From JAICKM01 sp050998805 (GTDB taxonomy: Bacteria; Chloroflexota; Chloroflexia; QHBQ01; JAICKM01), in NCBI GenBank assembly GCA_050998805.1, contig JBPCPV010000018.1, positions 62,001-126,000 of the forward strand: a stretch of 64,000 nucleotides of DNA, read 5' to 3'. Each line of letters starts with the position of its first letter. The stretch's first letter is position 1. Under the pieces are notes generated by a model. It worked only from the letters and a program-made list of their open reading frames with translations. It was not told the origin of the DNA and ran no database searches. Below are positions 24,857 through 32,951 of the stretch, piece after piece. Made by a program: the position numbers and the translations under genes.

Positions 24857-25627
24857 TCAGTTCTGGTCGCCGGGGCCGAGCGTCGGTGGTGGGTCTTCTT
24901 TGATGTCCACCTGGTTGACGACCCAATGGCCGTTGTTGCGGATAAGGCGGTAGGTCTCGTGTAGGGTCTGCGTCGGCGTCGGGCTGCTTGCTCCGGTGCC
25001 GTCCAGGGCGTGGAGCGTGGAGTCCCACTGCTCGACGGTCTGAATAGTAGCGTGGTCGGCATCTGTCATTGCAGCCCGCTGGTAATCGATCTTGATCAGG
25101 TGGGCATCCTCATAGATACCCTTGCTGCGTAGGTTCTGGATCTCGCTCTGGTTCTCGGTCAGCGCAGGACCGCTCATCTTGCCTTCGAGCGCGGTGGGGT
25201 CAAGGTTGCGGAGGGCGGCGATCTGGGCGTTGTTGTTGGCTTCGATGGCTGCGACGATCTCGGCCTGCTGCTGCACCGATGCATTTTGCGAGGGATGTAG
25301 GGTGTTGGTGACGAAGTAGAGCACCACCGCAGCTATGATCAGCAGGGCGAGCGCGCCCAGTACCGCGACTATAGCTGGCCCGCGCCTGCCGCCGGAGGCG
25401 ACGGGCTGCAACGGCGGCTGCGGCGGCAGCCATGTCGGAGGTGGGGCCGCATATGCCGGCGGAGGGGCCGCGTATACCGGCGGAGGCGGCTGGGTCGGGT
25501 TGGCGACCGTGGGCAAGCTGTAGGTGTATTCCGCGCGCGAGGGCGCTTCGGGTGCAAGGCGAGCGCCGCATCGGAAGCAGAAGTTGCCGCCCGTCTTGTT
25601 GGTCGCACCGCAGTTCGGGCATGTCAT
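24857..25627 (-). CDS. Zinc-ribbon membrane protein with ARC6-like C-terminal domain
   Basis: A 256-residue protein. CPNCGATNKTGGNFCFRCG (residues 3-21) is a zinc ribbon. A Pro/Ala/Tyr-rich linker (about 35-75) and one membrane helix (AIVAVLGALALLIIAAVVLYF) follow, then a soluble domain of about 130 residues (ALTENQSEIQNLRSKGIYED ... YRLIRNNGHWVVNQVDIKE) similar in style to the ARC6-like IMS domain. GGAGG precedes the ATG, which overlaps the permease stop (ATGA). Function unknown. Confidence 0.8.
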   Translation of the reverse strand: MTCPNCGATNKTGGNFCFRCGARLAPEAPSRAEYTYSLPTVANPTQPPPPVYAAPPPAYAAPPPTWLPPQPPLQPVASGGRRGPAIVAVLGALALLIIAAVVLYFVTNTLHPSQNASVQQQAEIVAAIEANNNAQIAALRNLDPTALEGKMSGPALTENQSEIQNLRSKGIYEDAHLIKIDYQRAAMTDADHATIQTVEQWDSTLHALDGTGASSPTPTQTLHETYRLIRNNGHWVVNQVDIKEDPPPTLGPGDQN

Positions 25628-28113
25628 CTAACTGCCTCCTTTTGCCTTTCCGGTTCCACCGGCGGAGCCGGAGTCTCTGCGGCCTCCGGTGGTTTAGCAT
25701 TCTGAGGCGGCGTCCGCTCAACGGTGTCCGTGACTTGGTAAGGCACGCTGGTGACCACGATGCCCGGCTTGAAGAGAAGCGAGTATTTGAGCCGTAACGC
25801 CGACTGGTTGTGGAGCAGCTGTTGCGAGAAGCGCGGAGTGACGAACTCGGGGATCAGCACAGTCAGCATCCGGTCAGGCTGCTGGCGATGGACGGCGTCG
25901 ATAAAAGATAGGAGCGGGCGGATCAGCGACCGATAGGGCGATTCAACGATTGTCAGTGGCATATCGGGAACCCACTTGCGCCATTTCTCTTCCAACTTAC
26001 CGATGTCTTCGGCTTCTTCATCTGCGGCAACATGCACAGCGATGACGTTATCGGTGATCGAGCGGGCATAGGCGAGGGTCTGCAACGTGACCTTGTTGAC
26101 GCTTGAGATCGGCATCACCACGATGTGTTTTATTCGCGTCATGCGCTCGCCCTCCATCGGCACGGTGTCGGCCTGTGTACCCGCGTTTGGTATATTCGCG
26201 TCGCGTATCGTCGCGCCGGCCTCCGCAGCCCTGCCCAACCGCGGATCTGCACCCTCGAGGGTGAGGAAGAGCCGCACCCGCTCGTAGTGCCCGTTGATAC
26301 GCATTAAGAGCAGCACGATCAGCGGCACCAGCACCAGTACTATCCAGGCGCCGGCGTTGATCGGCTGGGTGCCGATGGTGAAGAGCGTCTGACCATCGGA
26401 GAACTTCGTCCATGCGAGGATCACCAGCACCGCGAAGGTCGTTACGGCGCCGAAGCCGTTGATCGCCGCGTTGCGGTGCCAGCCGGGTGTCTTCAATTTC
26501 CGCCATCGGGCGACCATGCCACTCTGTGAGAGCGTGAAGGAGCTGAAGACGCCGATCGCATAGAGCGGCAAGAGCGCGTCTGTGACGCCGCCGAAGACAA
26601 TGATCAGTATCGCCGCGAGCAGTGCCAGCGTGAATATCCCGAAGCTGAACGCGAGCTTATCGCCCCGGAACGAGAACTGGTGGGGCAGAAAACGATCCCG
26701 CGCCAGAAAGAACGAGAGGCGAGGGAAGTCCGAGAAGCTCGTGTTCGCGGCCAACACCAAGATCAGCGCGGTCGCCCACTGGAGTATGAACCAAAACAGG
26801 TTCTGGCCCCCAACGCTGACATGCAGAGGGGCAAAGACAGTGCGCCCGACCTGCGAGAGCACTGTTTCTGTATTCGAGATATGCACGCCCATGTGATCTG
26901 CCAGGAAGGAGATGCCAAGGAACATTGCGCTCAACAGCACACCGAGCGTCACCAGGGTTTGGCCTGCGTTGCGCGACGCCGGTTCCTTGAAAGCCGGCAC
27001 ACCGTCCGAGATCGCCTCGATCCCGGTCATCGCTGTACAGCCGTTGCTGAACGCCGAGAGGATCAGCAGGAAGCCGAGCGTCTGTGTACCCGGTGCTATT
27101 AGGTCCGGCACGTTGGTGACGCTGCCCAGGGTGCCGGTGAAATATTGGAAGAGGCCGTAGCCGAGCATACCGAAGACCGAGAAGAGGAAAGCGTAGGTCG
27201 GCACCGAGAAGACGTTGCCGGCCTCGCGCAGACCGCGCAAGTTCAGCATCAGTATGATGAGGATCGCCACGAGGCACGCCTGCACACGATAAGCGCCGAG
27301 CGCGGGGGTAAGCGAAACAATTGCCGAGACCCCCGCCGAGATACTCACCGCGACGGTCAGCACGTAGTCGGTCATCAGCGAAGCGGCGGCCACCAGGCCG
27401 GGCAGGGTGCCGAGGTTTGCCTTGGCGACGATATAGGAGCCGCCGCCTTTCGGGTAGGCAGCCACCGTCTGGCGATAGGAGAAGACAACGATACCAATCA
27501 GCACCGCGATGGCTATCGAGACCGGGATATTCCAGCGGAACGCGCCTTCGCCCGCGATGAGCAGCGCGCCGAGCACAGCCTGCGTGGCATAGGCCACCGA
27601 GGAGAGCGCGTCCGATGAGAGCACAGCCAGCGCCTGGATTTTGTTCAGCCGCTCATGTGAAGCCGCAGCCGTGGTGAGCGGGTTGCCGAGTAGTTGGCGT
27701 TTGACTTTATTGAAAGCGCGGCCAAACCCGGTGGAAGGCTCCAGCGTGCGCGGCATTGCCTCGAAGTGGTGGGGGCCGATCCGTCTGAAGCCGTCCTCGC
27801 CGGGACGTGACCGGCGCACATATTTGTCGCCTGGGTGAGTTCCTCTCTGTATCAGGCCAGCTTGAAGTTCGCCGGCGGCCAATTGTTGCCCACCGTGGGT
27901 AGTATGGACCGTCTGGTGGGGGTCGCTCAACGCCGGCGGATAAATATCGGTCGTGAGATCCTCCTCGTCGCCTTCGGTAAGCTGATCGGGGAGGGAGTTG
28001 CTCTTTTCTTCTAAGTTGTCAGGCTGAATAGTTGAAACAGCCGCCGGATGTGGGAGGCTTACCTCATCGGGCGATAGCTCGTCGGTTAGGTGGACGATCT
28101 CCCTTACATTCAC
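25624..28113 (-). CDS. KimA-like APC superfamily permease (potassium/amino acid)
   Basis: An 829-residue permease. Twelve or so membrane segments from about residue 150 to 640 carry stretches close to Bacillus KimA (YdaO), a high-affinity K+ importer: ALAVLSSDALSSVAYATQ, SYRQTVAAYPKGGGSYIVAK, DYVLTVAVSISAG and NGCTAMTGIEAISDGVPAFK. The C-terminal 170 residues look like the cytosolic dimerising domain (HIVVMPISSVNKVTLQTLAY). The first 130 residues are hydrophilic, Asp/Glu/Pro-rich and not in KimA; the start at 28113 has only a weak site, and an internal ATG at residue 119 is possible. No c-di-AMP riboswitch fits in the 42-base gap upstream. Confidence 0.85.
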   Translation of the reverse strand: MNVREIVHLTDELSPDEVSLPHPAAVSTIQPDNLEEKSNSLPDQLTEGDEEDLTTDIYPPALSDPHQTVHTTHGGQQLAAGELQAGLIQRGTHPGDKYVRRSRPGEDGFRRIGPHHFEAMPRTLEPSTGFGRAFNKVKRQLLGNPLTTAAASHERLNKIQALAVLSSDALSSVAYATQAVLGALLIAGEGAFRWNIPVSIAIAVLIGIVVFSYRQTVAAYPKGGGSYIVAKANLGTLPGLVAAASLMTDYVLTVAVSISAGVSAIVSLTPALGAYRVQACLVAILIILMLNLRGLREAGNVFSVPTYAFLFSVFGMLGYGLFQYFTGTLGSVTNVPDLIAPGTQTLGFLLILSAFSNGCTAMTGIEAISDGVPAFKEPASRNAGQTLVTLGVLLSAMFLGISFLADHMGVHISNTETVLSQVGRTVFAPLHVSVGGQNLFWFILQWATALILVLAANTSFSDFPRLSFFLARDRFLPHQFSFRGDKLAFSFGIFTLALLAAILIIVFGGVTDALLPLYAIGVFSSFTLSQSGMVARWRKLKTPGWHRNAAINGFGAVTTFAVLVILAWTKFSDGQTLFTIGTQPINAGAWIVLVLVPLIVLLLMRINGHYERVRLFLTLEGADPRLGRAAEAGATIRDANIPNAGTQADTVPMEGERMTRIKHIVVMPISSVNKVTLQTLAYARSITDNVIAVHVAADEEAEDIGKLEEKWRKWVPDMPLTIVESPYRSLIRPLLSFIDAVHRQQPDRMLTVLIPEFVTPRFSQQLLHNQSALRLKYSLLFKPGIVVTSVPYQVTDTVERTPPQNAKPPEAAETPAPPVEPERQKEAVR

Positions 28114-28155
28114 AGGTAACGCCTCTTTTCCTTCCAGAAGAGCAGGCGCGTGGAG

Positions 28156-29361
28156 CTAACCACGCCGGCAGCGCTCGACCAGCTGGCCGATACGCTCCAG
28201 CGCCTGTTCGATTTGGGGCAGCGCGGTCGCATAAGACGCACGCACAAAACCTTGCCCGGCCGCGCCAAACGCGGACCCGGGCACCATTGCGACATGCTCC
28301 TCAACGAGGAGTCGCTCTGAGAACTCAGCATCGCTCAGGCCGGTCGCGCTGATCGAAGGGAATGCATAAAACGCGCCACGAGGTTCGAAGCAGGCCAGCC
28401 CCATCCCCCGGAATCCGTCTACGATCAGCCGCCGTCGGCGATCATACTCTGCGAGCATCTCTTCTATATACGGTTCGCCGACCTTAATGGCTTCAATCGC
28501 GGCCTCCTGCGCGGTAGTCGGGGCCGACATGATGATGTACTGGTGGATTTTCCGCATCGCCGCAAGCAACTCGGCAGGCGCAGCCACGTAGCCGATCCTC
28601 CAGCCGGTCATGGCATACGACTTGGAGAACCCGCCGAGCAGTAGAGTGCGCCCCCATGCCCCTGGCAGCGACGAGAAACAGGTGTGGGCGACGCCATAGA
28701 CCAGCCGGTCGTAGATTTCGTCCGCGATCACCAGGATGTCGTGCAGGCTCGCCCAGCGGGCGATCTCGTCAAGCCTCGCGCGGTCCATGACGGCTCCCGT
28801 CGGGTTGTTCGGGTAGCAGAGCAGCACGGCCTTTGTGCGCGGTGTGCGCGCCGCCTCCAGGTCGGCGAGCGTTACCTGGAAGTCGTTTTCGACGTGCGTC
28901 GCCACTGCGACAGGAGAGCCGTCGGCGAGCAGAACCGTCGGACCGTAGGCGACGAAGCAAGGCTCAGGCACGATCACTTCATCGCCGGGGTCGAGTATCG
29001 CCATCAGCGCGACCAGCAGCGCCTCGCTTGCCCCGACGGTGATCAGTATCTCGGTCTCGGGGTTATAGGTCACTTCGTAGAGCCGCTCCAACTGCGCCGA
29101 CACTGCCTGGCGGAGTTCGAGTATGCCGGAGTTCGAGGTGTAGTGGGTCTCTCCGCGAAGGAGGGAGGCGATGCCGGCCTCGACAATCGGCGCAGGGGTC
29201 GTGAAATCCGGCTCGCCGATGCCGAGGGAGATCACGTCGTCCATCGTGGCCGCGATGTCGAAGAAGCGGCGTATGCCCGAAGGCGGTACGGCGGCAACCC
29301 GGCGGGCGACATAGCTTGCTGCAGTGCGTGCGGCTGGGGTATCTGCTGTTGTTAGAGCCAT
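28156..29361 (-). CDS. PLP-dependent aminotransferase (aspartate aminotransferase family)
   Basis: A 401-residue class I aminotransferase. It has SLGIGEPDF, YTSNSGILELR, NPTGAV, IADEIYDRLVY and the lysine motif LLGGFSKSYAMTGWRIGYV, all in order, plus the C-terminal Arg region. AGGAGG lies before the ATG. Close to the PatA/AspC-like branch that acts on aromatic or branched substrates; exact specificity is open. It is followed by the KimA-like gene after 42 bases. Confidence 0.9.
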   Translation of the reverse strand: MALTTADTPAARTAASYVARRVAAVPPSGIRRFFDIAATMDDVISLGIGEPDFTTPAPIVEAGIASLLRGETHYTSNSGILELRQAVSAQLERLYEVTYNPETEILITVGASEALLVALMAILDPGDEVIVPEPCFVAYGPTVLLADGSPVAVATHVENDFQVTLADLEAARTPRTKAVLLCYPNNPTGAVMDRARLDEIARWASLHDILVIADEIYDRLVYGVAHTCFSSLPGAWGRTLLLGGFSKSYAMTGWRIGYVAAPAELLAAMRKIHQYIIMSAPTTAQEAAIEAIKVGEPYIEEMLAEYDRRRRLIVDGFRGMGLACFEPRGAFYAFPSISATGLSDAEFSERLLVEEHVAMVPGSAFGAAGQGFVRASYATALPQIEQALERIGQLVERCRRG

Positions 29362-29384
29362 AGCCTGCCTCCTAACTTACTGAC

Positions 29385-30095
29385 TTAGAGCACGGCGCGC
29401 AACGGCACACGCCACTCGCTGCCGACTTTGCGCCCGTTGAGCTTGCCCTGGCCGAGCAAGCGGCGCACCTCTTTTGTGTTGTAGCCGAGGATCTTCGACA
29501 CCTGCGCCACGGTCAACACCGGCTTGAGCAGGTCGAGCACTTCTCCATCGGGCAGTTCGTGAACCGCGGCGGAGATCAGGTTGTAGCGTTCGGCGGAGTA
29601 GGTGATCGCCAGTGGGTCGCGCGCGTCGAGCGACATAGCGCGCTCCTGCTTCAGGTAGGCATCAAGTTGGGTTCGCGTCATGCGGGCAGGGAGGCGGCTT
29701 TTGCTGCCGAAAGCGATGAAGCCGGTTCGGCCTCTGCCTGCGGGTTCGCGCCGGACTCCCGATCTGAATGGCCGGCTCTGCGGCGCTTGCCGAGGTTCGG
29801 CGGTATCCCCCGGAGTTGAAGGCCGCGGCACAGGGCGGCTCATGCCGAGGGCACGGGCGTGTTCGTCCCAAAGGTCGCCGCCGGGGTCGCCAGCCAACGG
29901 CCCGCCCAGGTCGAGCATCTCGGTGCGCTGCACAAAGATCGTCTCGGAGGATGCGCCGAGCCGCACCGAAACCACCTGCTGCACATGGCGCGGTTCCAGA
30001 GACTCGTCCGCACCCTCGATAGCCTGCTCCGGCGCGCTTGGGCCGGTGGTCGCCGAGGCTTGGTCTTCGTCGTCAAACTGATCTGATGTCGGCAT
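29385..30095 (-). CDS. Protein with C-terminal excisionase-type HTH domain
   Basis: A 236-residue protein. The last 45 residues (LTVAQVSKILGYNTKEVRRL ... GRKVGSEWRVPLRAV) are a helix-turn-helix of the excisionase/MerR-like HTH_17 type, which binds DNA. The rest is acidic or Pro/Arg-rich and poorly ordered, with RLPARMTRTQLDAYLKQERA as a possible helix. The start at 30095 has no ribosome binding site; a TATAAT box ends six bases before it, so the message is probably leaderless. Not near any prophage, so a regulator is more likely than a true excisionase. Confidence 0.75.
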   Translation of the reverse strand: MPTSDQFDDEDQASATTGPSAPEQAIEGADESLEPRHVQQVVSVRLGASSETIFVQRTEMLDLGGPLAGDPGGDLWDEHARALGMSRPVPRPSTPGDTAEPRQAPQSRPFRSGVRREPAGRGRTGFIAFGSKSRLPARMTRTQLDAYLKQERAMSLDARDPLAITYSAERYNLISAAVHELPDGEVLDLLKPVLTVAQVSKILGYNTKEVRRLLGQGKLNGRKVGSEWRVPLRAVL

Positions 30096-30101
30096 ATCTC
30101 T

Positions 30102-30131
30102 ATTATAGCAGGGGATGGCGGTGGAGGGCAA
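30102..30131 (-). promoter_or_regulatory. Promoter giving a leaderless HTH mRNA
   Basis: Minus strand TTGCCC (30131-30126), 18-base spacer, TATAAT (30107-30102), then six bases to the ATG at 30095. It overlaps the 3' end of the upstream gene. Confidence 0.65.
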
Positions 30132-30666
30132 GCCATTGCCGGATAGCGCGCAACGGCATGTTCGGCTGCTCCATCGCGGCATCCGCCGCAACAATGGCTT
30201 CCGCGCCATCGTCGGTGAGCGGCTCGTGCCAGGGCGCGTCTACTTCGCGGCGCAGAGAGTTGAAGGTGAACGTCCAGCATGAGCCATCGGGGCGTATCGC
30301 CCGGATCACCCCGGTAGGCAGCAGGTCCACCCGCCAGTGGTGGTCCAGTTCCACCATGCACCGCCTTCGCAGCGTGCAACGGCCATACAGGTCGCAGTAC
30401 CACACGCTCACGAGGCGAGTGCGTGTGCTGAGCGGCTGCACATCGTCTCGGCCGACCCATGCAGTCAGGTCTACGTCCAACCAATGCACACAGAGATCGT
30501 CGGGGCCGACGGCTTCAACCAGCCCCGGTCCCAGGCGTTCGGGCGGCAGCAGTTCCCCGTCCCGCGTCTGGATGCCGGCCAGGTCGCTCGCCGGCAGAAC
30601 GACGGCGCCACAGCCCGGTGCGGTTTCTGTCCCCGTCCTGCGTGTTTTCGAGATACTCAAGGCCAT
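30103..30666 (-). CDS. Uncharacterised protein
   Basis: A 187-residue soluble protein of unknown family. It is rich in Trp, Asp and Arg with beta-strand-like segments (CVHWLDVDLTAWV, RLVSVWYCDLYGRCTLRR, GSCWTFTFNSLRRE), perhaps related in shape to DUF402 barrels, but no motif proves it. The ATG at 30666 lies five bases after an extended -10 box (TGGTATAAT, 30680-30672 on the minus strand) and has no Shine-Dalgarno, so a leaderless mRNA is likely. It diverges from the AIM24 genes. Confidence 0.65.
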   Translation of the reverse strand: MALSISKTRRTGTETAPGCGAVVLPASDLAGIQTRDGELLPPERLGPGLVEAVGPDDLCVHWLDVDLTAWVGRDDVQPLSTRTRLVSVWYCDLYGRCTLRRRCMVELDHHWRVDLLPTGVIRAIRPDGSCWTFTFNSLRREVDAPWHEPLTDDGAEAIVAADAAMEQPNMPLRAIRQWLALHRHPLL

Positions 30667-30671
30667 ACCCA

Positions 30672-30680
30672 ATTATACCA
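30672..30680 (-). promoter_or_regulatory. Extended -10 promoter, leaderless
   Basis: TGGTATAAT on the minus strand (30680-30672), followed by five bases and ATG. The same nine bases precede rpsB at 32803-32811. Confidence 0.6.
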
Positions 30681-30719
30681 CATTGGCCCGTGAAACCGAC
30701 TGCATACCGGCACAAGGTG

Positions 30720-30728
30720 TGTTATACT
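30720..30728 (+). promoter_or_regulatory. Extended -10 promoter of the AIM24 pair
   Basis: TGTTATACT, with a weak CTGCAT 17 bases upstream of the TATACT hexamer. Predicted leader about 65 bases. Confidence 0.5.
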
Positions 30729-30799
30729 ACGGCGGCGAGCGGAGTTTCCGAGACCCGGTTTTGCGATGACCGAAAATTAGCTTTTCAAGGAGGATGTAC

Positions 30800-31609
30800 G
30801 TGGATCCTGTGCAACGCATTCAGTGCCAATGGTGCCAAAGCCAGAACCCAGTGAACGCGACGGCGTGCTGGGCGTGCGGCGCACCGCTCGACATACGCAA
30901 CTTGGTCAGCGAGTCGGGGTGGCGCGAAGCGCCGCGCCTCAAGGACATGACCGAGATCCACTTCGGCAGCAGCACATGCCAGGTGGAGGGCGAGATCGTG
31001 CCCGTCGCCGAGCTTAACCTCGCTCAGGGCGACAGCGTCTACTTCGAGCATCATGTGCTGCTCTGGAAGGACGACAACCTGCCGCTCACCGTTATGCCTC
31101 TACAGGGCGGGGTCAAGCGCGTACTGGCGGGGATGCCGTTCATCGTCACCCTCGCGCACGGGCCGGGGCGCGTCGCCTTCAGCCGCGACGCCACCGGCGA
31201 GCTTGTCGTGATGCCGCTCCACCCAGGCATGGAGCTTGATGTGCGCGAGCACGCCTTCCTGCTCGCCTCCCACCAGATCGGCTTTTCCTACACCCGCATC
31301 CAGGGGCTACGCAACATCCTCCAGGGCGGCCAGGGCATGTTCATGGACCGCTTCGTGACCGGCGGACAGCCCGGCCTGCTGCTTCTCCACGGCTACGGCG
31401 ATGTTTTCGAGCGTTACTTGCAGCCCGGTGAAAGCATCCTGATCGAGCCGGGTGCCTTCCTCTACAAAGACGCCTCGGTGACGATGAACGTCGAGTCGCA
31501 GAAACTGACGACCGGCTTGTTCGGCGGCCAGGGCATGAACCTCGGACGTATGACCGGGCCGGGCCGCATCGGCATCCAATCAATGTACGTCCACCATGTG
31601 ACCGAGTAG
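30800..31609 (+). CDS. Zinc-ribbon AIM24 family protein, first copy
   Basis: A 269-residue protein with an N-terminal zinc ribbon (CQWCQSQNPVNATACWACG, residues 9-27) joined to an AIM24 (DUF124, TrpRS-binding-attenuation-like beta barrel) domain at about 55-265: LNLAQGDSVYFEHHVLLWKD, PLQGGVKRVLAGMPF, GPGRVAFSRDATGELVVMPL, GQGMFMDRF. AIM24 proteins occur in bacteria with unclear roles, and in mitochondria are needed for cristae organisation. GTG 30800 has AAGGAGG six bases upstream; an ATG at 30794 would overlap that site. The next gene is a paralogue. Confidence 0.87.
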   Translation: MDPVQRIQCQWCQSQNPVNATACWACGAPLDIRNLVSESGWREAPRLKDMTEIHFGSSTCQVEGEIVPVAELNLAQGDSVYFEHHVLLWKDDNLPLTVMPLQGGVKRVLAGMPFIVTLAHGPGRVAFSRDATGELVVMPLHPGMELDVREHAFLLASHQIGFSYTRIQGLRNILQGGQGMFMDRFVTGGQPGLLLLHGYGDVFERYLQPGESILIEPGAFLYKDASVTMNVESQKLTTGLFGGQGMNLGRMTGPGRIGIQSMYVHHVTE

Positions 31610-31621
31610 AGGAGAGATGCC

Positions 31622-32548
31622 ATGAGTACCCAACAACCTCCCAGCCTGCCGGTGCGTAGCTACCAATGCCCCTGGTGCGGCAACGTCAGCGACGGCACGA
31701 GCCTCAGCTGCCCCGCCTGCGGAGCCGCGGTGGACGTGAAAGCAATATCCACCCGGTCCGGCTGGTACGAGTTGCCGCCAATCAAAGACATGGCGAAGAT
31801 ACAGTTCGGCCAATCCCACTGCCAGGTCGAGGGCAAGTACGTGCCGGTCGCCGACATGAACCTCGCGCCCGGCGACGGTGTCTACTTCACCCACCATGTG
31901 CTCCTCTGGAAAGACACCCAGGTGGCGGTCACGACGATGCCGATGCGCGGGGGTTGGAAGCGGCTCTTCGCCGGTCTGCCGCTGATCATGACCCAGGCCC
32001 AGGGGCCGGGCCACATCGCCTTCAGCCGCGACGCCCCCGGCGAGATGATCGCCCTGCCGATCCACCCCGGCCAGGCCGTAGATGTCCGCGAGCATATCTT
32101 CATGGTAGCCACCAGCCAGGTCGCCTACGACTGGTTCAACACCAACGTCTGGTTCAGCACACGCAACGGCGACGACACCGAGACCCACTACCCGATCGGC
32201 ATGTTCATGGACCGCTTCATCGCCCAGCAGGTGCCGGGGCTGGTGCTGATCCACGCCGCCGGCAACGCCTTCATCCGCAACCTCGGCCCGAACGAGTCGA
32301 TGCTCATCAAGCCGACCGCCCTGCTCTTCAAAGACCCGAGCGTGCAGATGCACCTCCACATCGAGGAGCCGAGCAACGCGACAAGCAGCTTTGCTGGCTT
32401 CAGTTTCCACACCTCGTGGTATCAGCGGTACATGTGGCTGAGGGTCGTCGGCCCCGGCCGGGTCGCCGTCCAGTCCGCCTTCAAGCAGATGGAGGAGAAC
32501 GGGCGTTACATGTCGAACAGCTCCCCGGCCACCCGAAGGTCTTGGTAG
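31622..32548 (+). CDS. Zinc-ribbon AIM24 family protein, second copy
   Basis: A 308-residue paralogue of the preceding protein, with the same order: zinc ribbon CPWCGNVSDGTSLSCPACG, then AIM24 barrel (LAPGDGVYFTHHVLLWKD, GPGHIAFSRDAPGEMIALPI, IGMFMDRFIAQQVPGLVLIH). It differs by an insert around TNVWFSTRNGDDTE and a longer C-terminus. GAGGAGAG precedes the ATG and 12 bases separate the genes, so they form one operon and possibly a mixed complex. Confidence 0.87.
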   Translation: MSTQQPPSLPVRSYQCPWCGNVSDGTSLSCPACGAAVDVKAISTRSGWYELPPIKDMAKIQFGQSHCQVEGKYVPVADMNLAPGDGVYFTHHVLLWKDTQVAVTTMPMRGGWKRLFAGLPLIMTQAQGPGHIAFSRDAPGEMIALPIHPGQAVDVREHIFMVATSQVAYDWFNTNVWFSTRNGDDTETHYPIGMFMDRFIAQQVPGLVLIHAAGNAFIRNLGPNESMLIKPTALLFKDPSVQMHLHIEEPSNATSSFAGFSFHTSWYQRYMWLRVVGPGRVAVQSAFKQMEENGRYMSNSSPATRRSW

Positions 32549-32619
32549 CCGCCGCCAAGCTGTAAGACACGGCTCCGCCCGTGGACCGGAAATTGGTTCC
32601 AAATCCGCCCGATTTTTGC

Positions 32620-32648
32620 TTGACAAACGAGCCGAAGTCTTGTATACT
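32620..32648 (+). promoter_or_regulatory. Promoter of the initiator tRNA gene
   Basis: TTGACA (32620-32625), 17-base spacer, TATACT (32643-32648). Near-consensus, as expected for a stable RNA. Confidence 0.8.
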
Positions 32649-32671
32649 AGACCGGTAAGCAAAAACAGCGA

Positions 32672-32746
<75 letters not shown>

Positions 32747-32753
32747 TCACAAG

Positions 32754-32782
32754 AAAAGAGGCCCTCAGTGGGGCCTCTTTTT
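32754..32782 (+). terminator. Terminator after tRNA-fMet
   Basis: AAAAGAGGCCC pairs with GGGCCTCTTTT across a six-base loop, with a T run as part of the stem end. The inverted A/T ends could also allow function on the other strand. Confidence 0.85.
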
Positions 32783-32802
32783 GTGCGCGCAATGCGCTCT
32801 TG

Positions 32803-32811
32803 TGGTATAAT
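32803..32811 (+). promoter_or_regulatory. Extended -10 promoter of rpsB-tsf
   Basis: TGGTATAAT without a good -35. Expected start near 32818, leaving a leader of about 134 bases before rpsB. Confidence 0.6.
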
Positions 32812-32817
32812 CACAGG

Positions 32818-32943
32818 CAGTGCGCTGGATATACCGGCACGCCAAACCAATTGAACACGCGCCCCGACTGTGTCGGTCGTGCTCTCCACGCGAGAGTTCC
32901 GGCGCGGGACGACGGGCGCGGAAGAGCCATAACGACCAGGAGG
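32818..32943 (+). promoter_or_regulatory. Structured rpsB leader
   Basis: A 7-bp stem (CGCGCCC 32858-32864 with GGGCGCG 32914-32920) encloses two hairpins: CGAC-TGT-GTCG (32865-32875) and CTCTC-loop-GAGAG (32882-32896). This multibranch shape just before AGGAGG (32938-32943) suits autogenous control by S2, known for rpsB-tsf in other bacteria with unrelated leaders. Inferred from pairing only. Confidence 0.4.
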
Positions 32944-32951
32944 CAGAAACC

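Noticed and set aside
28114..28155. c-di-AMP (ydaO) riboswitch before the KimA-like gene
   Set aside because: The gap is only 42 bases, too short for that riboswitch.
29385..30095. Phage excisionase with nearby attachment site
   Set aside because: Only the HTH fold fits; there is no integrase, tRNA junction or direct repeat around it.
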